Assembly (NCBI RefSeq): GCF_024298825.1
Contig: NZ_CP101153.1
Span: forward strand, 310,001-374,000
Source: Haloglomus salinum
GTDB lineage: Archaea; Halobacteriota; Halobacteria; Halobacteriales; Haloarculaceae
Reading direction: 5' to 3'
DNA length: 64,000 nt
In this document: positions 25,817 through 34,590 of the stretch, in pieces
How positions within the stretch are numbered: the first letter of the stretch is position 1
Layout: every line of letters starts with the position of its first letter
The notes under the pieces: generated by a model
Databases searched by the model: none
The model's input: the letters and a program-made list of their open reading frames with translations, nothing else
What the model was told of the DNA's origin: nothing
Program-made: the position numbers and the translations under genes

Positions 25817-27676
25817 ATGGCCGGACTCTGCGGGGTGATCGGGGAGGGGACCCAGCATCTGCACCGTGTCGCATCCGACCTGGAGTGGACTGGCGAGGAG
25901 ACGACGGCGACGTACGACGGTGGCGACGTGGCCGTCTTCGGGGCGTTCACCGCGGAGGCCGAGGCCGACCAGCCCGTACGAGTCGGGGGCGATACGCACC
26001 TCTGGGTGTGGGGGTCCGTCTTCGGGGTCGAGCGCGAGAACGGCTACCACCCGAGGGACCGGACAGCCGAGTCCACCGCGGCCTACTGTGCCCGACTCTA
26101 CCGCGAACTCGGGGAGGGATTCGTCACCGGGCTGAACGGGGATTTCGTCGTCGTCCTCCACGACCGCGACGGTGGGACACTCTCGGTCTTCACCGACCGA
26201 CTCGGCCTGCGGGACACCTACTACTGTCAGCCCGACGACGAGACGTTCGTCTTCTCGACGGCGGCCCAGTCGCTCTCGCGGCATCCGGCCGTCGAACCGG
26301 CCTTCGACCCCGAGCTCGCCGCCGAGTTCCTCGCCTGCGGCTGCCGGACCTTCGGCACCCGGACGCCGCTGGCGGACACGCACCGCTTCCATCCCGGCGC
26401 GGTCACGACGGTCGACACCGGGATGCTCGACCTGGCGATGGAGCCGTACTGGGTCCCCCGCTACCACCCGGAGGACCGGTCGTTCTCGTACTTCGTCGAC
26501 GAGTTCACGGAGCGGTTCCGTGCCGCCGTCTCCGAGCGCCTGCATCCGGACCGGGAGTACGGACTGCTGCTGAGCGGTGGGGCCGACTCCCGACTGGCCC
26601 TGGCGGCGATGGACGAGACGGAGCGCCAGCATGTCGCGGCGTACACGCTCGGCGACTGGCGGAACCGGGAGGTCCGCACCGCCGAAGCGGTCGCTGGGAC
26701 GGCCGGCGTCGACTTCACGTTGCTCGAACGGGACCGCGAGTACCACGAGCGGTCGCTGCAGCGCACTCCCCGACTGTCGAACTTCGTCGGCCGGTTCGAC
26801 CAGGCCCACGCCGAGGTGATGATGGACCGCATCCGGCCCGAGGTCGACGAGATGATCACTGCGAGTTTCGCGGACACGAACTGCAACGGTTACAGCTTCC
26901 CCCGTCGCTCGGTCCGTCTCGGGCCCGTCGGTACCGTCTTCCTTCCGGTGTTCGAGCCGATGGACAGCATCGAGGCCTACATCGACTACTGGCTGGACGA
27001 CCCCCACGAGTTCCTGGCCGACTCCGTCGACGTCGAGGCGACGCTCCACGAGGAGATTCATCCCTCCCAAGGCGGCATCGACCATCACGGTGTCCGGTAC
27101 GGCTCGCCCGAGGAGCTGTTCATCTGTGGCGCGCTCACCCCGCGAACGAACGGAAGCGTGCTCTTCCTGTTGCAGAGCCTCCGCCAGCACTGCCCCGCGT
27201 GGAGCCCGTTCGTCGACAACCGGCTGGTCGACCTCTACCTCTCGATGCCGACCCGGTACTTCGCACGGCGGAACGTCATCCACCAGGCGATGGAACGGCT
27301 CGACCCGAATCTGGCGGCCATCCGGTATGCGGACACCGGCGTCCCCATCGACTGGCCGTTCGCGGCCCACTTCCTCGGTGACCTGGCCGTCCGCTTCCAC
27401 GACGCGTACCTTCCGGTGAACGAACCCCCAGAGCCGCATCTCTCGCACGGCTCCTGGCCGGACATCCCAGAACTCGTGCGGGAGACATCGTTCGTCCCGG
27501 AGGCACTCCACCGTCACGAGGAGACGATTCGGGCGTTGCCGTTCCTCGACTGGGAGGGAACCCTGGCGTGTTATCGGGATCATATGGACGGTGCGGACCG
27601 GTACAAGGAGCTGTACGGGCTGCTGACGCTGCTTGAGATGCCGGTCACCGAGCGCGTCGTCGGGCAACTGGAGTGA
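25817..27676 (+). CDS. Asparagine synthase-like protein with displaced glutaminase cysteine
   Basis: 619 residues. A class II glutamine amidotransferase-like N-terminal domain (RLGLRDTYYCQPDDETFVFST) is followed by a PP-loop ATP pyrophosphatase domain with LLLSGGADSRLALAAMDE. Normal AsnB begins MCG so that Cys becomes the N-terminal nucleophile. Here the start is MAGLCGVIG and the Cys is residue 5, with no nearby alternative start seen, so glutamine hydrolysis is doubtful. It may use free ammonia or an amine, as in beta-lactam-synthetase-like members, or form another amide. Probably functionally linked to the upstream PanE-GNAT-ATP-grasp genes. Confidence 0.83.
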   Translation: MAGLCGVIGEGTQHLHRVASDLEWTGEETTATYDGGDVAVFGAFTAEAEADQPVRVGGDTHLWVWGSVFGVERENGYHPRDRTAESTAAYCARLYRELGEGFVTGLNGDFVVVLHDRDGGTLSVFTDRLGLRDTYYCQPDDETFVFSTAAQSLSRHPAVEPAFDPELAAEFLACGCRTFGTRTPLADTHRFHPGAVTTVDTGMLDLAMEPYWVPRYHPEDRSFSYFVDEFTERFRAAVSERLHPDREYGLLLSGGADSRLALAAMDETERQHVAAYTLGDWRNREVRTAEAVAGTAGVDFTLLERDREYHERSLQRTPRLSNFVGRFDQAHAEVMMDRIRPEVDEMITASFADTNCNGYSFPRRSVRLGPVGTVFLPVFEPMDSIEAYIDYWLDDPHEFLADSVDVEATLHEEIHPSQGGIDHHGVRYGSPEELFICGALTPRTNGSVLFLLQSLRQHCPAWSPFVDNRLVDLYLSMPTRYFARRNVIHQAMERLDPNLAAIRYADTGVPIDWPFAAHFLGDLAVRFHDAYLPVNEPPEPHLSHGSWPDIPELVRETSFVPEALHRHEETIRALPFLDWEGTLACYRDHMDGADRYKELYGLLTLLEMPVTERVVGQLE

Positions 27677-27741
27677 CTGTGGACAGGCTCGGGGTGTAGA
27701 AGTCGTCCGACCAGCACCCACCCTTCAGAGCGGCGAGGGCG

Positions 27742-28656
27742 TCAACCGAGGTAGTAGTCGACCGCACGGGCGAGGCCTTCGTCGAACGCGACCTCGGGGC
27801 GCCAGCCGAGGTCCCTGATCCGTGCCGTCTCCAGCGCGTACCGCTGGTCGTGCCCCGGCCGGTCCTCCACGAATTCGATGAGCTCGTCGCTGGCTCCGAC
27901 CGCCTCGCAGACAGCCCGCGCGACCTCGATGTTGGTCCGCTCGTCGCCGGAACCGATGTTGTATATCTCGCCGGCCGCCCCATCACGTCGGACGACCTCA
28001 ACCGCCCGGCAGTTGTCGTCCACGTAGGTCCACTCGCGGACGTTCGAACCGTCGCCGTAGATTGGGAGGGTCTCACCGGCGTCGGCCCGACGTATCAGCT
28101 TCGGGATGAGCTTCTCGGGGTGCTGTCGGGGGCCGAAGTTGTTCGAGGAGCGGGTGATGACGACGGGGACGCCGTGGGTGACGTGATAGCTCCGGGCCAG
28201 CAGGTCCGCGCCGGCCTTCGTGGCCGCGTATGGGTTCCGCGGCTCGAGACGGTCCTCCTCGGTGAACTCGCCGGACTCGATTTCGCCGTACACCTCGTCG
28301 GTGGATATCTGGACGAACCTGTCGACCCCGTGCTCGACGGCAGCATCGAGCAGCGTTGCCACCCCTTCGATGTTGCTCCGGACGAACGGTGTTGCACCGT
28401 CGATGGAACGGTCAACGTGGGATTCGGCTGCGAAGTTGACCACTTGGTCCGCCGATGCGACCAGATCGTCGACGAGGGCCCGGTCGGTGATGTCACCCTC
28501 CACGAACCGGTGGCGCTCGTGTTCCGGCAGGCTCGAGCGGTCACCGGCGTACGTGAGTGCGTCCAGCGTCGTCACCTCGGCGTCGGTCGTCTCCAGTACG
28601 TGCCGCACGTAGTTCGACCCGATGAAGCCGGCGCCACCAGTCACCAGCAGTTCCAT
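27742..28656 (-). CDS. rfbB: dTDP-glucose 4,6-dehydratase
   Basis: 304 residues. VTGGAGFIGSNYVRHVL binds NAD, AAESHVDRSI and STDEVYG are dehydratase signatures, and NPYAATKAGAD holds the catalytic Tyr-Lys. Second step of dTDP-L-rhamnose synthesis. The start at 28656 is 52 bases from the divergent rfbD start, so both share a compact promoter region. The in-frame extension further upstream is the shadow of rfbD. Confidence 0.94.
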   Translation of the reverse strand: MELLVTGGAGFIGSNYVRHVLETTDAEVTTLDALTYAGDRSSLPEHERHRFVEGDITDRALVDDLVASADQVVNFAAESHVDRSIDGATPFVRSNIEGVATLLDAAVEHGVDRFVQISTDEVYGEIESGEFTEEDRLEPRNPYAATKAGADLLARSYHVTHGVPVVITRSSNNFGPRQHPEKLIPKLIRRADAGETLPIYGDGSNVREWTYVDDNCRAVEVVRRDGAAGEIYNIGSGDERTNIEVARAVCEAVGASDELIEFVEDRPGHDQRYALETARIRDLGWRPEVAFDEGLARAVDYYLG

Positions 28657-28708
28657 ACCCTCGGCTGGTGAGCGCAAGACAAATGACTGCCGGTCACGCC
28701 GCTCACCT

Positions 28709-29587
28709 ATGCGACTGCTGGTCACCGGGGCGACCGGACTGCTCGGCAGCACGCTCGTCGCACGAGCGATGGCTGCCGGCCACGAGACGGTCGCGACATA
28801 CCACCGGACCGACCCCGGTATCGGTGACGACCGAACCGAGATGGATATCACGGATTCCGGGCGGGTCGCGGCGGTCGTCGGGGCCAGCGAGCCGGATGCG
28901 GTCGTCAACTGCGCCGCGATGACCGATGTCGACGGGTGCGAGAAGGACCCAGAGCGGGCCGCCGCGGTCAACGCCGATGCGCCGGGAGAACTGGCCGCGG
29001 CCAGCGCGGACGCCGGCGCCGCCCTCGTGCAGGTGTCCACGGACTACGTCTTCGACGGGAGGGCAGAGCGTCGCTACACCGAGGCCGACGACCCGGCGCC
29101 GCTTCAGGTCTACGGACGGACGAAACTCGAGGGCGAACGGGCCGCACGGAAGACGGCGCCGGACGCGCTCGTCCCACGTCTGTCGTTCGTCTACGGCCGA
29201 CACGGGGCGACCGACGAGCTGACCGGCTTCCCCGCCTGGGTGATGGACCGGCTCGAGACGGGCGAGGCGGTCCCCCTGTTCGTGGATCAGCGCGTGACAC
29301 CGACCAGAGCGGGGGCAGCGGCCGAGGCAATCCTGTCGCTGCTCGAACGGGAGGCCGCCGGCGTCGTCAACGTCGCGGCACGCTCGTGCGTGACGCCGTA
29401 CGACTTCGGCCACCGGATCGCCGACCGCAGGGGCGTCCCGGAGGATCGGCTCGTGGAGAGCGAGTCGACGGCTCTCGACCGCCCCGCACGTCGGCCGTCG
29501 AACACCTGTCTGGACGTGACGCGCGTCGAGGACCGGCTGGGCCGTGAGCAGCCGACGCTGGAGGCGGACCTGGACGCCGTTCTGTAG
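28709..29587 (+). CDS. rfbD: dTDP-4-dehydrorhamnose reductase
   Basis: 292 residues. VTGATGLLGSTL binds NADPH, NCAAMTDVDGCE and VSTDYVFDG are the family hallmarks, and VYGRTKLEGE has the catalytic Tyr-Lys. Final step of dTDP-L-rhamnose synthesis. Divergent from rfbB and convergent with the rfbC-rfbA-zinc-ribbon unit, so all four rhamnose enzymes lie within 3.6 kb. Confidence 0.93.
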   Translation: MRLLVTGATGLLGSTLVARAMAAGHETVATYHRTDPGIGDDRTEMDITDSGRVAAVVGASEPDAVVNCAAMTDVDGCEKDPERAAAVNADAPGELAAASADAGAALVQVSTDYVFDGRAERRYTEADDPAPLQVYGRTKLEGERAARKTAPDALVPRLSFVYGRHGATDELTGFPAWVMDRLETGEAVPLFVDQRVTPTRAGAAAEAILSLLEREAAGVVNVAARSCVTPYDFGHRIADRRGVPEDRLVESESTALDRPARRPSNTCLDVTRVEDRLGREQPTLEADLDAVL

Positions 29588-29608
29588 GTGTCGCCGGGCG
29601 GAGGACCG

Positions 29609-29791
29609 TCACGCCATCCGATAGCGGTCGGGATGGCGCTCGTAGTGCTCGCGGACGTCCTCTGGGAGGTCCTCGAACGAGAGGACGTTGTCGCAGTCGC
29701 GTCCCGGGCATCTGAGTCGGCGGTCACGTTCGAGGACGTTCGCGGCCACGACGGTGCCACATTCTGGACAGGTGTACGTCTCGACGCGCAT
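29609..29791 (-). CDS. Small zinc-ribbon protein at the end of the rfbC-rfbA unit
   Basis: 60 residues. CPECGTV near residue 8 and CPGRDCDNVLSF around residue 28 give a zinc ribbon, followed by an acidic helical tail (EDVREHYERHPDRYRMA). Begins 3 bases after the rfbA stop, so it belongs to that operon. Function unknown; small zinc proteins in operons may modulate the partner enzyme or expression. Confidence 0.75.
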   Translation of the reverse strand: MRVETYTCPECGTVVAANVLERDRRLRCPGRDCDNVLSFEDLPEDVREHYERHPDRYRMA

Positions 29792-29794
29792 GGT

Positions 29795-30868
29795 TCAGAG
29801 TTTCAGGTTGGAGTTCTCCCCCACGACGAGGCGGTGGCCTTCTGGGAGGAGGTCCTCCGCGCTCCCGACCGTGGCGCCCCGGCCGAGGAGGCAGTCGATG
29901 AGTCGCACGTCGGCGGTGAGTTCGCTCTCGCCGACGACGACGCTGTTCTCGATGTGGGGGCCACGGACACGGGTGTCGTGGCCGATGGCGGTGTACGGCC
30001 CGACGTAGGTGTCGGCCCCGACGACGGACCCGTCGGCAATGCTGACCGGCCCCCGGACGACCGCCCCCGCCTCGATGCTCGCATCCGGGGCCAGGTCGAC
30101 GCGACCAGTCACGTCCGCGTCGGGGTGGACCTCCCCATCGAGCGCCGACTCGATGTCCTCCAGCACGAGCCGGTTCGCGTGGAGGATGTCTTCGGGCTTC
30201 CCGGTGTCCTTCCACCAGCCCTCAACGACGTGCGAGTCGACCGCGGCACCGGAATCGAGCAGCCCCTGAATTGCGTCGGTGATCTCCAGTTCGCCACGCC
30301 AGGACGGTTCGAGGTCCTCGATCACGTCGAACACGGCCGGTGAGAACACGTACACGCCGACCAGCGCGAGGTCGCTCGGGGGGTCGTCCGGTTTCTCGAC
30401 CAGTCGCTCGACGGTACCGTCGTCGGCCACGTCGGCGATACCGAACTGTCGCGGGTTATCGACACGCTGGAGCGCGATACTCGCGCCATAGTCGCCCGAC
30501 TCGAAGCGGTCCACCATCTCGGCGAGTCCCTGGTGGAAGATGTTGTCGCCGAGGTACATCACGAAGTCGTCGCCGCCGACGAAGTCACGCGCACACGCAG
30601 CGGCGTGTGCCAGTCCGAGCGGCTCCCCCTGGATGATGTAGGTAATATCCACGCCGAACTCGGAGCCATCGCCGAGGAACGCCTGAATCTCGTCCCGTCC
30701 CTTGTCACCCAGCACGATACCGATGTCTGTCACGCCCGCGTCACGCAGGTCCTCGATGCCGTACTGGATGACCGGCTTGTTCGCGACCGGGACGAGCTGT
30801 TTGGGACCCGTGTGGGTGATTGGCCGGAGCCGCGACCCCGTGCCGCCCGCGAGGACGACGCCTTTCAT
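29795..30868 (-). CDS. rfbA: Glucose-1-phosphate thymidylyltransferase, long form
   Basis: 357 residues. LAGGTGSRLRPITHTGPKQL is the pyrophosphorylase signature. QGEPLGLAHA and YLGDNIF are RmlA blocks. The C-terminal third is a beta-helix with hexapeptide repeats (IEAGAVVRGPVSIADGSVVG), as in archaeal long RmlA. Makes dTDP-glucose, the first step to dTDP-rhamnose. The start overlaps the end of rfbC by 4 bases. Confidence 0.93.
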   Translation of the reverse strand: MKGVVLAGGTGSRLRPITHTGPKQLVPVANKPVIQYGIEDLRDAGVTDIGIVLGDKGRDEIQAFLGDGSEFGVDITYIIQGEPLGLAHAAACARDFVGGDDFVMYLGDNIFHQGLAEMVDRFESGDYGASIALQRVDNPRQFGIADVADDGTVERLVEKPDDPPSDLALVGVYVFSPAVFDVIEDLEPSWRGELEITDAIQGLLDSGAAVDSHVVEGWWKDTGKPEDILHANRLVLEDIESALDGEVHPDADVTGRVDLAPDASIEAGAVVRGPVSIADGSVVGADTYVGPYTAIGHDTRVRGPHIENSVVVGESELTADVRLIDCLLGRGATVGSAEDLLPEGHRLVVGENSNLKL

Positions 30869-31329
30869 CCGTGGGGTTCCTCCTCCCAGTCCAGCGGGAT
30901 GCGGTTCGTGTCGTACGGGAGCCGCTCCTCGTCCGGGTCCTTGTAGTCGTAGAGGGTGGTCGGGAAGTTGAGCAGCATCGCCTGCTCGTCGCCGACGACC
31001 TTGAACCCGTGCCAGCAGTCTCCCGGGATGCGGACGGCCTGCTGGTCGTGCTCGCCGATGACGAATGTGTTCAGCTCGTCCGCGGTCGGCGAGTCATCGC
31101 GCTCGTCGTAGATGCCGACCTTGATGCGTCCCGAGGGGCAGACGAAGTGGTCGACCTGACCGCGGGTGTGGCGGTGCCAGGCGCGGATGATGCCCGGATA
31201 GGAGAGCGAGTAGTACGACATCGCCGGCTCCGGATCGTACAGGTCCCAGTCCTCGCGGAACACCTCGACGAGGTGGCCACGTTCGTCGGCGTTGACCTGG
31301 AGATCACGGACTTCGACACCCTCGATCAT
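30865..31329 (-). CDS. rfbC: dTDP-4-dehydrorhamnose 3,5-epimerase-type protein
   Basis: 154 residues from ATG 31329. The cupin blocks RGHLVEVFREDW, SYPGIIRAWHRHTRGQVDHF (catalytic His), and IPGDCWHGFKVVGDEQAMLL match RmlC. Third step of dTDP-L-rhamnose synthesis. First gene of the rfbC-rfbA-zinc-ribbon operon, divergent from the ABC flippase gene at 31500. A decayed relative of this gene lies at 33384-33645. Confidence 0.9.
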   Translation of the reverse strand: MIEGVEVRDLQVNADERGHLVEVFREDWDLYDPEPAMSYYSLSYPGIIRAWHRHTRGQVDHFVCPSGRIKVGIYDERDDSPTADELNTFVIGEHDQQAVRIPGDCWHGFKVVGDEQAMLLNFPTTLYDYKDPDEERLPYDTNRIPLDWEEEPHG

Positions 31330-31499
31330 TCTTCCTTCGCTCGCTGCGTGTCTCCCCGACGTTGTAGTTGTTCCGAGGCCAGGCCGGTGCGGCCCCACCC
31401 GAGAACGGGGCCGGCCCCCGCGGTCTTCCGCACCGGTTTTATGTCTCAACAGGGAACCAGACGCACAACGGCGGGAACCGCCCTCCTCTCGCAGGCACC

Positions 31500-33290
31500 A
31501 TGAGCGAAGACATCACGACGCGGGAGCGGCTCGCTGCCCTCCGCGAGGTCGCCGGGTATCGGCCGGCTCTGACGGCCGGGATCATCGCCCTGAGCCTCTT
31601 CGCCGCCGTCTTGGAGGGGATTGGCCTGAGCTTCCTTCTCCCGATAATCGAGACGGCGCAGTCGAGCGGTTCCCCGCCACAGGAGGGCATCATCGGTGTG
31701 TTCGTGACCGCGTACGGCGTGCTGGGTCTTCCGTTCACGCTCGAGTACATCATCCTCGGGGTCGGGCTGGTGATGGTCGCGCGGTACACGTCGAGTTTCC
31801 TCGTCGCCTGGCTGAAGGCGATGCTCATGACACGGTACGTTCGGCACCTCCAGACGGAATCGTTCCGCCTGGCCCTCGACGCCCGGGTCGGCTACTTCGA
31901 CGACCAGGGCACCGACGACATCCTCAACACCATCGTGACCCAGGCACGGTACGCCGGACGGGTCATCAGGCGGGTGGTCAAGCTCGTCGAGCAGGGGCTG
32001 CTCAGCGCCATGTACCTCGGAATCGCCCTGCTCCTCGCCCCCGTGTTCACCCTCGCCTCCGGGGTCATCCTCGGCGTCGTCCTGTTCGGGCTGCGGCGGC
32101 TGGTGGAGTCCGGATACGACGTCGGTGACCGGGTCGCGGGAGCCAACGAGCGCGTCCAGAAGGCCGTCCAGGCCGGGATGCAGGGGATCCGCGACGTGAA
32201 GCTCTTCGGGATGTCGCGGGAACTGTTCACCGACTTCGATGAGGCGGTCGAGCAGTACGCCGACTCCTCCATCCAGCTCCGGCGGAACCAGGCGGCCCTA
32301 GATCAGTTCTACCAGCTCGCGACGGCACTGACCGTCTTCGCGCTGATCTACGGGGCGTTCCGGTTCTCCTCGCTCTCGCTCGCCGGCCTGGGGGTGTTCC
32401 TCTTCGCGATGTTCCGTCTGGCACCACGGGTGAGCACGCTCAACGATGCGCTCTACCAGCTCGAGGGGGAGCTGCCACATCTCGTCCGGACCCAGACGTT
32501 CCTCTCGGAACTGCAGGACCAGCAGGAGCCGAGCGACGGCGACGAACCGGTTCCGACCCCGGTCGAACGGGTTCGGTTCGACGACGTCTCCTTCGGCTAC
32601 GAACCGGGCGAACGGGTCCTCGACGGGATCTCGTTCTCGTTCGACCGCAGCGAGTTCGTGGCCTTCGTCGGACCGTCGGGGGCCGGCAAGTCGACGATCG
32701 TCTCACTCCTCACCCGCATGTACGAGCCCGACGGGGGGGAGATCCTGGCGGACGGCACGCCGATCCGGGCGTTCCCGGTCGCCGACTGGCGGAGCCGGAT
32801 CTCCGTGGTCCGCCAGAACCCGTACGTGTTCAACGATACGCTCCGGTACAACATCACGATTGGGGCCCGGGACGTGACCGACGAGGATCTCGAGCGGGTC
32901 TGCGAAATCGCCCAGATCACCGAGTTCATCGACGACCTGCCGGACGGCTACGAGACCGTGCTCGGTGACGAGGGCGTGAAGCTCTCGGGCGGGCAGCGCC
33001 AGCGGGTCTCCATCGCCAGAGCACTCCTCAAGGACGCCGACCTGCTCGTGCTCGACGAGGCGACGAGCGATCTGGACTCGAACATCGAGGAGACCGTCCA
33101 CGAGGCGATCGAGGCCATGGACCGCGATTACGCTATGCTCGTGATTGCACACCGCCTGTCGACGGTCGTGAACGCCGATCGGATCTACACGATGACCGAT
33201 GGCCGGATCGAGGAGGTCGGGACACACGGCCAGCTGGTCGAGCAGGGCGGTAAATACGCCAACCTATACGCGACGCAGACCCAGGGCTGA
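31500..33290 (+). CDS. ABC transporter with fused membrane and ATPase domains, flippase type
   Basis: 596 residues. About six membrane helices lie in residues 20-325. The ATPase domain has Walker A GPSGAGKST, the Q-loop VRQNPYVF, signature LSGGQRQR, Walker B LLVLDEATSDLD and the switch His in IAHRLST. It resembles PglK-type exporters that flip lipid-linked oligosaccharides, fitting its place between rhamnose synthesis and glycosyltransferases. It would act as a homodimer in the cytoplasmic membrane. The start at 31500 follows a spacer, and the in-frame extension upstream was rejected. Confidence 0.9.
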   Translation: MSEDITTRERLAALREVAGYRPALTAGIIALSLFAAVLEGIGLSFLLPIIETAQSSGSPPQEGIIGVFVTAYGVLGLPFTLEYIILGVGLVMVARYTSSFLVAWLKAMLMTRYVRHLQTESFRLALDARVGYFDDQGTDDILNTIVTQARYAGRVIRRVVKLVEQGLLSAMYLGIALLLAPVFTLASGVILGVVLFGLRRLVESGYDVGDRVAGANERVQKAVQAGMQGIRDVKLFGMSRELFTDFDEAVEQYADSSIQLRRNQAALDQFYQLATALTVFALIYGAFRFSSLSLAGLGVFLFAMFRLAPRVSTLNDALYQLEGELPHLVRTQTFLSELQDQQEPSDGDEPVPTPVERVRFDDVSFGYEPGERVLDGISFSFDRSEFVAFVGPSGAGKSTIVSLLTRMYEPDGGEILADGTPIRAFPVADWRSRISVVRQNPYVFNDTLRYNITIGARDVTDEDLERVCEIAQITEFIDDLPDGYETVLGDEGVKLSGGQRQRVSIARALLKDADLLVLDEATSDLDSNIEETVHEAIEAMDRDYAMLVIAHRLSTVVNADRIYTMTDGRIEEVGTHGQLVEQGGKYANLYATQTQG

Positions 33291-33346
33291 CCGCCCTTCT
33301 TGTGCTACCCAGCCGCCTCTCGCAGGGCAATTGAGGCAGAAGAATC

Positions 33347-33351
33347 TTTTT
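33347..33351 (+). terminator. Oligo-T run after the flippase gene
   Basis: TTTTT 57 bases after the stop of the ABC flippase gene, at the point where the DNA becomes A/T-richer. Possible archaeal terminator. Confidence 0.35.
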
Positions 33352-33383
33352 ACACGCTTCAGAGAACGACTCACCCCGGTGAA

Positions 33384-33645
33384 CTAACTATCTCGTCTGC
33401 CTTCAACTGAGTGATTCCCTCTTCGGTCGTAGATGTTGACGTTTGTATGTACCTGTGGGCAGATTAAGTGGTTTATGCGGCCTTTCGTCTGGTGGTATGG
33501 GGACCGGATGATCCCAGGACATGAGAAGGATAGTAGGATATCGATGGTTTCCAACCGAAAACCCCCAGTACTCAAGAAATACCCCCACAGGGCCGCTGCA
33601 TCGGTCGGTTTGACATGGAGTGACTATGTTTCTACACCATCCACC
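33384..33645 (-). pseudogene. Decayed rfbC (RmlC) remnant
   Basis: On the minus strand one frame reads FSCPGIIRSPYHQTKGR, then INHLICPQ and VNIYDRRGN, closely paralleling the intact RfbC of this window (LSYPGIIRAWHRHTRGQ, VDHFVCPS, VGIYDERDD). The preceding part is in another frame (VGVFLEYWGFSVGN, comparable to LVEVFREDWDLYDP), so at least one frameshift separates them. A stop follows after VEGRRDS, and the C-terminal half of the cupin is missing. GC is lower than in the intact copy and the sequence is diverged, so this is a relic of a different lineage rather than a recent duplicate. Confidence 0.75.
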
Positions 33646-33729
33646 GTGCCTCGCATACATTTGTCATAGGTTTAATTGCTCGGTACTCAACTAGCCGACC
33701 ACCAACCGAGACTCATTCAGCACGGACCC

Positions 33730-34590
33730 ATGGAACTTGACTTACAGAAAGGCTACACAGCGGAATCGGATGCAGATACGGTTGTGTACACCGCGATTTT
33801 CGACAGTTACGATACGCTAATCGACCCATTAATCTGTGAAGAAGGCGCAGATTATATTTGTTTTACCGACGACTCGGAATTGCGGTCAGATATTTGGGAT
33901 ATTGTGGAAGTGGACTCGGATAGCTCTGTGAATCCAGCTCGGTTGAACCGGTATCTGAAACTCCATCCTCACAAGATACTCCCAGATTACGAATACAGCA
34001 TTTATATCGATGGAAATATCCAGATTGTATCTGAATTGGTGGAAAATTGCCACACATATCTCGATAACTACTCTATCGCTGCCCACCACCACTCTACCAA
34101 CAATAACGTACGAGAGGAAGCTGAGAGCGTAGTCCGATACCACCTGGCCCCTCCAGACCAGGTATACCGTCAATTGGGGCGGTATTTCGTGGAAGGTTTT
34201 CCGGACAAGCAGGAATTAACGACCAATCGAGTGCTTTACCGGAAACACAACTCATCAAGTTGTGTTGAGCTCATGTCTGAGTGGTGGTCCGAGCTGAGTA
34301 GAGAGACACACAGAGATCAATTGAGCCTAAACTACATCCTCTGGAGAGAAAACACCGATATTCGCGTCATTCAAAAACCAGTATGGGGGTCAGAGATGTT
34401 TGAGATACATCCTCATAATCCGACCGACTGGCGAAGGTATATCTGGGATTATTGGATGAACATCCGTGTAGATCGCCGAGAGAACAGTCTGTACACAGCC
34501 ATATTTTACTTCATACAAGCTTTGCGTATCGGTTTCATCGAGGGGATTGATACGCTCTATTACCGAATTCGACGCAAACTCTCTCAGTGA
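33730..34590 (+). CDS. Putative glycosyltransferase of the DUF616 / TOD1-MUCI70 type, lower GC
   Basis: 286 residues from ATG 33730; a TTG at 33676 would add 18 residues. Family blocks: VVYTAIFDSYDTLIDP at the N-terminus, DYICFTDD, then LNRYLKLHPHKILPDYEYSIYIDGNIQI with the DG metal-binding-like motif, and a C-terminal hydrophobic segment. Related proteins are predicted GT-A fold glycosyltransferases. Codon use and base composition are markedly more A/T-rich than neighbours, and it is flanked by an rfbC relic and decayed DNA, so it was probably acquired by transfer. Confidence 0.82.
   Translation: MELDLQKGYTAESDADTVVYTAIFDSYDTLIDPLICEEGADYICFTDDSELRSDIWDIVEVDSDSSVNPARLNRYLKLHPHKILPDYEYSIYIDGNIQIVSELVENCHTYLDNYSIAAHHHSTNNNVREEAESVVRYHLAPPDQVYRQLGRYFVEGFPDKQELTTNRVLYRKHNSSSCVELMSEWWSELSRETHRDQLSLNYILWRENTDIRVIQKPVWGSEMFEIHPHNPTDWRRYIWDYWMNIRVDRRENSLYTAIFYFIQALRIGFIEGIDTLYYRIRRKLSQ

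Noticed and set aside
33403-33660. An 85-residue minus-strand ORF as an independent gene
   Set aside because: It is one of two frames of the rfbC relic and is explained by the pseudogene.
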